50,603 bases of DNA from a virus. Positions 46,140-50,603 of the stretch are shown piece by piece. The notes beneath the pieces are model-generated. The model had not been told where the DNA came from. It ran no database searches and saw nothing but the letters and a program-made list of their open reading frames with translations. The stretch spans positions 1 through 50,603 of IMG/VR virus record IMGVR_UViG_3300032309_001784; one strand, given 5' to 3'. The translations under genes were made by a program, and so were the position numbers. Each line of letters opens with the position of its first letter. Position 1 is the first letter of the stretch.

Positions 46140-47700
46140 GAAGGCCGGCGTGCTGCCGAAGATCACCGAGGCAAAAGCCGAAACGGTCTTTGACTTCTTT
46201 CAGAGCATCCTTCGTCACAGCAAGGGGCAGACGGCCGGGCATTCGTTCATGCTCCTGCCGTGGCAAAAGCACGTTCTCGGCAACCTGTTCGGCCGTGTTC
46301 GAGGCAACACCCGGCAGTATCGCGTCGGGTATATCGAGTTGCCGAAAAAGATGGGAAAGAGCACCACCCTCGCGGGCGTCGCGCTCTACGGCCTGGTCGC
46401 CGACCACGAGCCGGGCGCAGAAATCTACGGTGCGGCCTGCGACCGCGAGCAGGCAGGAATCATCTACCGCGAAGCGGCGTCGATGGTGCGGTCGTCGCCC
46501 GCGCTCTCTCGCGTTCTTGAGGTCGTGGATTCGCGGAAGACGATCATCCACCGAGCGAGCAACTCGTTCTATAGGGTGCTATCGGCCGACGCGTTCAGGG
46601 CCGAAGGCCTGAACATCCACATGCTCCTTTTCGATGAGCTCCACGCACAGCGCGACCGGCGACTCTTCGATGCCCTTCGGTACGGCGGTGCCGCCCGCCG
46701 GCAGCCGCTTATCCTGTCGATCACGACAGCGGGCTACGATCGCCGGTCGATCTGCTGGGAGCAGCACGCCTACGCGGAGAAGTGTATCGCAGATCCCGCG
46801 TTCGACCCGACGTTCTTTGGGTGCATCTACGCGGCCCCGCCCGAGTCTGCGGCGGATGACACGTGGAAGGAGCCTCGCGTCTGGCGGATGGCTAACCCGT
46901 CGCTCGGCACCACGATCACCGAGGAGTCGTTCGCCGCGGACGCCCGCGAAGCCGAGCAGAGCCCGACGAAACTGAACTCATTTTTGAGATACCGGCTCAA
47001 TGTCTGGACGACCCAGGACACACGGTTCTTCAAGCCGGATTCGTGGGCCGCTTGCGGCGGGCCGTTGCGGGAGTTCGGCGACCGGCCGGTGTACGCGGGG
47101 CTCGATCTCGCGAGCACGTATGACCTCACCGCCCTGGTGCTCGTGTGCCCCGACCCGTCTGACAACTCTCTCGACATCCTGCCGTTCTTCTGGATTCCAG
47201 AGTCGAACGCTGCGGATCGGGCGCACCGCGACAAGGTCGATTATCTCGGATGGATTCGCGACGGGCACATCCGCGTGACCGACGGGAACGTGACCGACTA
47301 CACCGTTTTGCACCGCGACATCCTGCAAATCTGCGAGCAGTATCGGGTGCGGCGACTCGCCGTGGATTTGAAGTTTAACGGCCAGATGCTCGCCAACTTA
47401 CTGCAAGGCGATGGGGTTGACGTTGTAGGGTATCCACAAGGCGGGCGCGCGATGAGCGCGCCGCTCAAGACCCTCGAAAACCTGATCTTGTCGGGCCGCG
47501 TGCGGCACGGTGGGCATCCGGTGTTTTCGTGGAACGCGTCCAACTGTGCGGTGGCCGAAGACAGGCACGGCAACATTTACCCGAGCAAAGCGAAGAGCAC
47601 CGAGCGAATCGACGGCATCGTGGCGTGTTGTGAAGGCATTGCTGCCTGGATGGCGGCCGAGCAGCAGCCCAGCGGCACCCCGGAAATCTTCTTTCTATGA
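46072..47700 (+). CDS. terminase large subunit
   Basis: 542 residues if TTG 46072 is used; GTG 46150 would give 516. ATPase: Walker A ELPKKMGKST (about 89-98), Walker B LLFDEL (about 186-191). Nuclease: LDLASTYDLTAL (~345) and AVDLKF acidic residues. Motor that fills the capsid. TTG would overlap the small subunit by 68 bases, so the later GTG start is a real alternative. Confidence 0.93.
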   Translation: MAQSKISHKTNWQISSPAIKAAEKAGVLPKITEAKAETVFDFFQSILRHSKGQTAGHSFMLLPWQKHVLGNLFGRVRGNTRQYRVGYIELPKKMGKSTTLAGVALYGLVADHEPGAEIYGAACDREQAGIIYREAASMVRSSPALSRVLEVVDSRKTIIHRASNSFYRVLSADAFRAEGLNIHMLLFDELHAQRDRRLFDALRYGGAARRQPLILSITTAGYDRRSICWEQHAYAEKCIADPAFDPTFFGCIYAAPPESAADDTWKEPRVWRMANPSLGTTITEESFAADAREAEQSPTKLNSFLRYRLNVWTTQDTRFFKPDSWAACGGPLREFGDRPVYAGLDLASTYDLTALVLVCPDPSDNSLDILPFFWIPESNAADRAHRDKVDYLGWIRDGHIRVTDGNVTDYTVLHRDILQICEQYRVRRLAVDLKFNGQMLANLLQGDGVDVVGYPQGGRAMSAPLKTLENLILSGRVRHGGHPVFSWNASNCAVAEDRHGNIYPSKAKSTERIDGIVACCEGIAAWMAAEQQPSGTPEIFFL

Positions 47701-49538
47701 TCGCCAAATCCGAGCACCGTATCCTCTGGCTGCCCAACGAAGAGCGCATGTGGGACGACGAAGGCGGCGGCTCGCGGAATGCCGCCGGCGTCAGGATCGA
47801 CTCTAGCAATGCCCACTCGGTCGCGGCGGTCTTCTCCTGCCTGCGGGTGATCGCGGAGACGGTGGCGAGCCTGCCGCTCCACGTACTTGAGCGGACGCCA
47901 GGGGGCGGCAAGCGGATCGCCCGCGAGCTCCTGCTCTACCGCCAACTCCACGCGCAGCCGAACGGCTGGCAGACCTCCTTCGAGTGGCGTGAGCAGGCTG
48001 TCTTTCACATCGGGCTCTGGGGCGACGCGTTCTCGGAACTCAAGGCCGGTCAGATCGTGCCGCTGCATCCGAGCCGCATGAAGGTGGAACGGGTCGAGAA
48101 CGGCAAGATTCGCTACAAGTTCCGCGAGGACAAAGGCACCGAGACGATCTACTCGAACGAGCAGATCCTCCAGATTCGCGGACCTTCCGACGACGGCATC
48201 AACGGGATGTCGATTGTCGAGGAGTGCAAGGACGCGATCGCACTGGCCCGGGCTTGCGAGTTGCACGGGGCTCGCTTCTTCGCGGCCGGTGCCCGCCCCG
48301 GGTTTGTACTCTCGACCGACGGCAATCTGAACGCGGAGGCCCGCGAGTCGCTGCGGTCGCAGTGGGACCGGCGTCACGGCGGCGTCGGCAACGCTCACAA
48401 TACGGCGGTGCTCACGGGCGGGCTGAAGCCCTACGAGATCCCGCAGAGCAGCAATAGCGATGCCCAGTTTCTTGAGCTTCGCCGCTACCAGTTGGAGGAG
48501 ATCGCACGCCTCTTCCGGTGCCCCGGTCATCTGCTCGGCATCGGGGCCGGCAGCGCGCAAGCCGACATCGAGTTCGTGCAGCACACGATCCTGCCGTGGC
48601 TGCGTCGATTCGAGTCGGCGTTCATGCGCGACCTCATCGAAGACGACGATCGGTATCTGATCGAGTTCGACGTGCGCGGGTTGCTCCGGGGCGACTCTTC
48701 GAGCCGGTCGGCCTACTACCGGGCCATGTGGGACATCGGCGTTTTGAACACCGATGACATCCGCGAACTGGAAAACATGGACCCGGTCGAAGGCGGCGAC
48801 GTTCGCTATCGGCCGCTGAACATGGGCACGCTGGGCGAGATGCCGACCGAAGGCGACGTGCTGGCCCAGCAACAGCCGGGAAGCGGCATCGACGGCCAGG
48901 CGGTCGAAGGCGGGCTGGCCGCTGCGGCTGGCGAGCCGGTGGTGCCGGCGGTGCCGGGCGAGCCGGCCCAGCCGGAGGCTCCGCAAGTGGCCGATGTGAG
49001 CCTCAACGGGGCACAGATCAACGGGCTGATTCAGATCATCTCTCAAGTGCCCGCTGGCCTGCTCACAAAGGAAGGCGCTGGGTCGATGATTGCGGCGAGC
49101 TTCCCGAGTATTTCGCCTGCTCAGATTCAAGGCATCCTGGCCGGCGTCTCAGAGAGCCTTCCGCAGCCGATAGAGCCCGCGGCCCCGCCTGCCGGCCGCT
49201 CTCTTGAGGAGCGTGCCAAGCCGGGCAGTGTCTCCGAAGGCGACTTCGTGTCGTGGAATTCATCGGGCGGTCGTGCCCGCGGGCGGGTCGATCACGTGAT
49301 GGACTACGGCACGCTCGATGTCCCGGGCACCGACTTCAAGCTCGACGCGAGCGAGAAAGATCCGGCGGCCCTAATCACTCTGTACGAAGAAGTGAGCGGC
49401 GGCTGGCGTGCGACCGAGACGCAAGTCGGCCACAAGGTCGCGACGCTCACGAAGATCGACCCGCTGCCCGAGCCGCCGCCGGTCGAGGAGAAGGCATACA
49501 GCAAGCCAAAGCGGAAGGGGCGCAAGCGTGGCGGCTAG
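47697..49538 (+). CDS. portal protein, HK97 type, with C-terminal Tudor-like domain
   Basis: 613 residues. Residues 1-400: portal body (SSNAHSVAAVFSCLRVIAETVASLPLHVLER, then YRQLHAQPNGWQTSFEWREQ, LRRYQLEEIARLFRCPGHLLG). 400-505 Pro/Ala-rich, then ~510-590 GDFVSWNSSGGRARGRVDHV and ETQVGHKVATLTKI, a Tudor/SH3-like unit I know mainly from phage proteases. Ends with basic KPKRKGRKRGG. Such a fusion to a portal is unusual. Confidence 0.9.
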   Translation: MIAKSEHRILWLPNEERMWDDEGGGSRNAAGVRIDSSNAHSVAAVFSCLRVIAETVASLPLHVLERTPGGGKRIARELLLYRQLHAQPNGWQTSFEWREQAVFHIGLWGDAFSELKAGQIVPLHPSRMKVERVENGKIRYKFREDKGTETIYSNEQILQIRGPSDDGINGMSIVEECKDAIALARACELHGARFFAAGARPGFVLSTDGNLNAEARESLRSQWDRRHGGVGNAHNTAVLTGGLKPYEIPQSSNSDAQFLELRRYQLEEIARLFRCPGHLLGIGAGSAQADIEFVQHTILPWLRRFESAFMRDLIEDDDRYLIEFDVRGLLRGDSSSRSAYYRAMWDIGVLNTDDIRELENMDPVEGGDVRYRPLNMGTLGEMPTEGDVLAQQQPGSGIDGQAVEGGLAAAAGEPVVPAVPGEPAQPEAPQVADVSLNGAQINGLIQIISQVPAGLLTKEGAGSMIAASFPSISPAQIQGILAGVSESLPQPIEPAAPPAGRSLEERAKPGSVSEGDFVSWNSSGGRARGRVDHVMDYGTLDVPGTDFKLDASEKDPAALITLYEEVSGGWRATETQVGHKVATLTKIDPLPEPPPVEEKAYSKPKRKGRKRGG

Positions 49539-50568
49539 ATATGACCACATCGACTTCACGCCTCCGAGCGGCGTCCGCGACGAAGCCGCGAAGGGGCTCG
49601 CGTGGCGGAGCGAGTACGGCCGGGGTGGCACGGCGGTCGGCATCGCTCGGGCGCGCGACCTCTCGAACGGCGCGACGATCTCGCCCGAGACCGCCCGCCG
49701 CATGAAGGCGTATTTCGACCGCCATGAAATCGACAAGCAGGGCGAGGGATGGAACCCGGGCGAGAACGGATTCCCGAGCAACGGGCGTATCGCCTGGGCA
49801 GTGTGGGGCTCCGATCCCGGCCGAGCTTGGAGCCGTAAACTCGTGGAACAGATGAACGCCGCAGACGAGGAGAACCGAAGCATGGTCAACGCAATCGAAC
49901 GCCGATCCCTAATCCTTGACGAAGTCGAATCCGACACGCCGCTGCTCGCTGTCGAGACGCGGAGCGAGGAAGGCGAAAGCGAGACCCGCGAGTGGATTGT
50001 CGGCTATGCCGCGAAATTTGGAGTTCTCAGTTTGGACTTAGGGGATTTTGTGGAGCGGCTGGACCCCGGCGCGTTCGGCCTTGTCACCGAGCGGCGTGGC
50101 CGCAAGAAGCCGCTCCAGACCCGGGCCTTGTGGAACCACGACGCAAACTTCCCGCTCGCCCGCTACCCCGAGACGCTGCGGCTGACCGTGGACGACATCG
50201 GGCTCCGATACGAGTTCCCGGTGCCCGACACGACCTATGGCCGCGACATCGCCGCCAACATTCGAGCGGGGATCGTGAAGGGCAGTTCCTTCGCGTTCCA
50301 AGTCGCCAAGGGCGGCGATGAGTGGAGCGTCGAGGAAGGCCGCAGCGTGCGGACGATCAAGGCGGTCGATTCTCTGATCGACGTTTCCCCGACCACGTTC
50401 CCGGCTTACCCCGACTCCGACGTGGCGGTGGCGAAGCGGTCGTTCGACCAGTTCCGCCAGACGCGCGAAGCGGAGGTCGAGAAGCGTGTCGCCGCGGTTG
50501 CCAAGCGCGCTACGTTCCGCAAGCAGGCGAACAAACTCCGCGAGTACCTGGGCAAGCATGGCCGCTAA
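49528..50568 (+). CDS. prohead protease with N-terminal accessory domain
   Basis: 346 residues from GTG 49528 (GGAAGGGG upstream). Residues 1-120 YDHIDFTPPSGVRDEAAKGLAWR and GWNPGENGFPSNGRIAWAVWG form a module known from other phage head proteins. HK97 S78 protease from ~145: LDPGAFG, H204 in WNHD, S253/S254 in GSSFAF, then IDVSPTTFPAYP. It trims the capsid delta domain. Confidence 0.9.
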   Translation: MAARYDHIDFTPPSGVRDEAAKGLAWRSEYGRGGTAVGIARARDLSNGATISPETARRMKAYFDRHEIDKQGEGWNPGENGFPSNGRIAWAVWGSDPGRAWSRKLVEQMNAADEENRSMVNAIERRSLILDEVESDTPLLAVETRSEEGESETREWIVGYAAKFGVLSLDLGDFVERLDPGAFGLVTERRGRKKPLQTRALWNHDANFPLARYPETLRLTVDDIGLRYEFPVPDTTYGRDIAANIRAGIVKGSSFAFQVAKGGDEWSVEEGRSVRTIKAVDSLIDVSPTTFPAYPDSDVAVAKRSFDQFRQTREAEVEKRVAAVAKRATFRKQANKLREYLGKHGR

Positions 50569-50603
50569 ATCGGGCGACGACTGCCCGCAGTGCAAGTGCG
50601 GGC
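50558..50603 (+). CDS. zinc-ribbon protein, 5' part (continues at 1-110)
   Basis: First 15 codons plus one base of the 51-residue zinc-ribbon protein, starting at ATG 50558 inside the protease gene's last codons. Contains CPQCKC, the first cysteine pair; the second lies across the join. See 1-110. Confidence 0.8.
   Translation, partial: MAAKSGDDCPQCKCG

Noticed and set aside
47577-49130. Long - strand open frame opposite the portal
   Set aside because: Shadow frame of the portal gene; composition is biased as expected from reversed codons.

Overview
This window reads as one complete genome of a temperate, long-tailed (siphovirus-type) phage. It closes on itself: a small cysteine-rich reading frame that starts at 50558 runs off the right edge and continues in frame from base 1 to a stop at 108-110, giving an intact 51-residue zinc-ribbon protein. 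The window edges are therefore an arbitrary cut of a circular or circularly permuted map, not physical ends. The DNA is GC-rich, densely packed with 1-4 base stop/start overlaps, and almost entirely on the + strand; only the integrase is on the - strand. A small secreted protein (29428-29730), the GC-rich codon use and the promoter style recall Planctomycetota, so I infer a planctomycete host. That inference is from memory of family style and is moderate at best.

Layout, following transcription. Packaging and head: two HNH genes (44041-45530), P27-type small terminase, large terminase, HK97-type portal with an added SH3/Tudor-like tail, fused prohead protease, zinc-ribbon protein, then across the map join the major capsid protein (217-1587), head accessory proteins and a glycosyltransferase. 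Head-tail joining and tail: gp6-like connector, head-closure protein, gp10-like and tail-terminator proteins, two tail-tube-like proteins, a tail assembly chaperone with a -1 frameshift site (GGGAAAA, 6776-6782), a 1828-residue tape measure protein with 27-residue repeats, and tail-tip proteins to about 15.2 kb. A mixed block (15.2-17.6 kb) has a small HExxH metallopeptidase, a metallophosphoesterase and a nucleotide-modification-type protein.

Lysogeny and early region: a 299-residue tyrosine integrase (- strand), a divergent control region, a MerR/excisionase-type regulator and several sigma70-like promoters with a 16-base spacer (18.7-19.9 kb). Replication and recombination: Sak4/AAA-type ATPase, single-strand-binding protein ending DDDIPF, a second tyrosine recombinase, small DNA-binding proteins, an HNH nuclease, a conserved unknown protein with RAMP-like sequence features, a DUF1376-type replication protein carrying seven in-phase direct repeats, an orphan LexA DNA-binding domain, a DNA polymerase sliding clamp, a GNAT acetyltransferase and a RusA resolvase.

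The most striking stretch is 24409-25490. It is about 1.08 kb without a convincing gene and holds eight copies of a compact element of about 45 bases. Each copy folds as an outer stem enclosing two hairpins, with compensatory changes in all three stems between copies. Spacing alternates between about 112-126 and 152-160 bases, so the array is really four tandem blocks of about 273 bases with two elements each. I do not recognise this as any named RNA or repeat family; it may be a large structured phage RNA or a replication control region.

From 29.4 to 32.6 kb is a virion- or host-modification cassette (methyltransferase-like protein and three glycosyltransferases). From 33.5 to 36.2 kb lie secreted and membrane proteins with a papain-like cysteine peptidase, the best candidate lysis/exit region. 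From 36.2 to 42.1 kb are receptor-binding genes: two (baseplate-like + collagen-like fibre) pairs, glycine-rich tip proteins and a fibre chaperone. A short block of accessory genes with their own promoters (42.2-44.0 kb) leads back to packaging.
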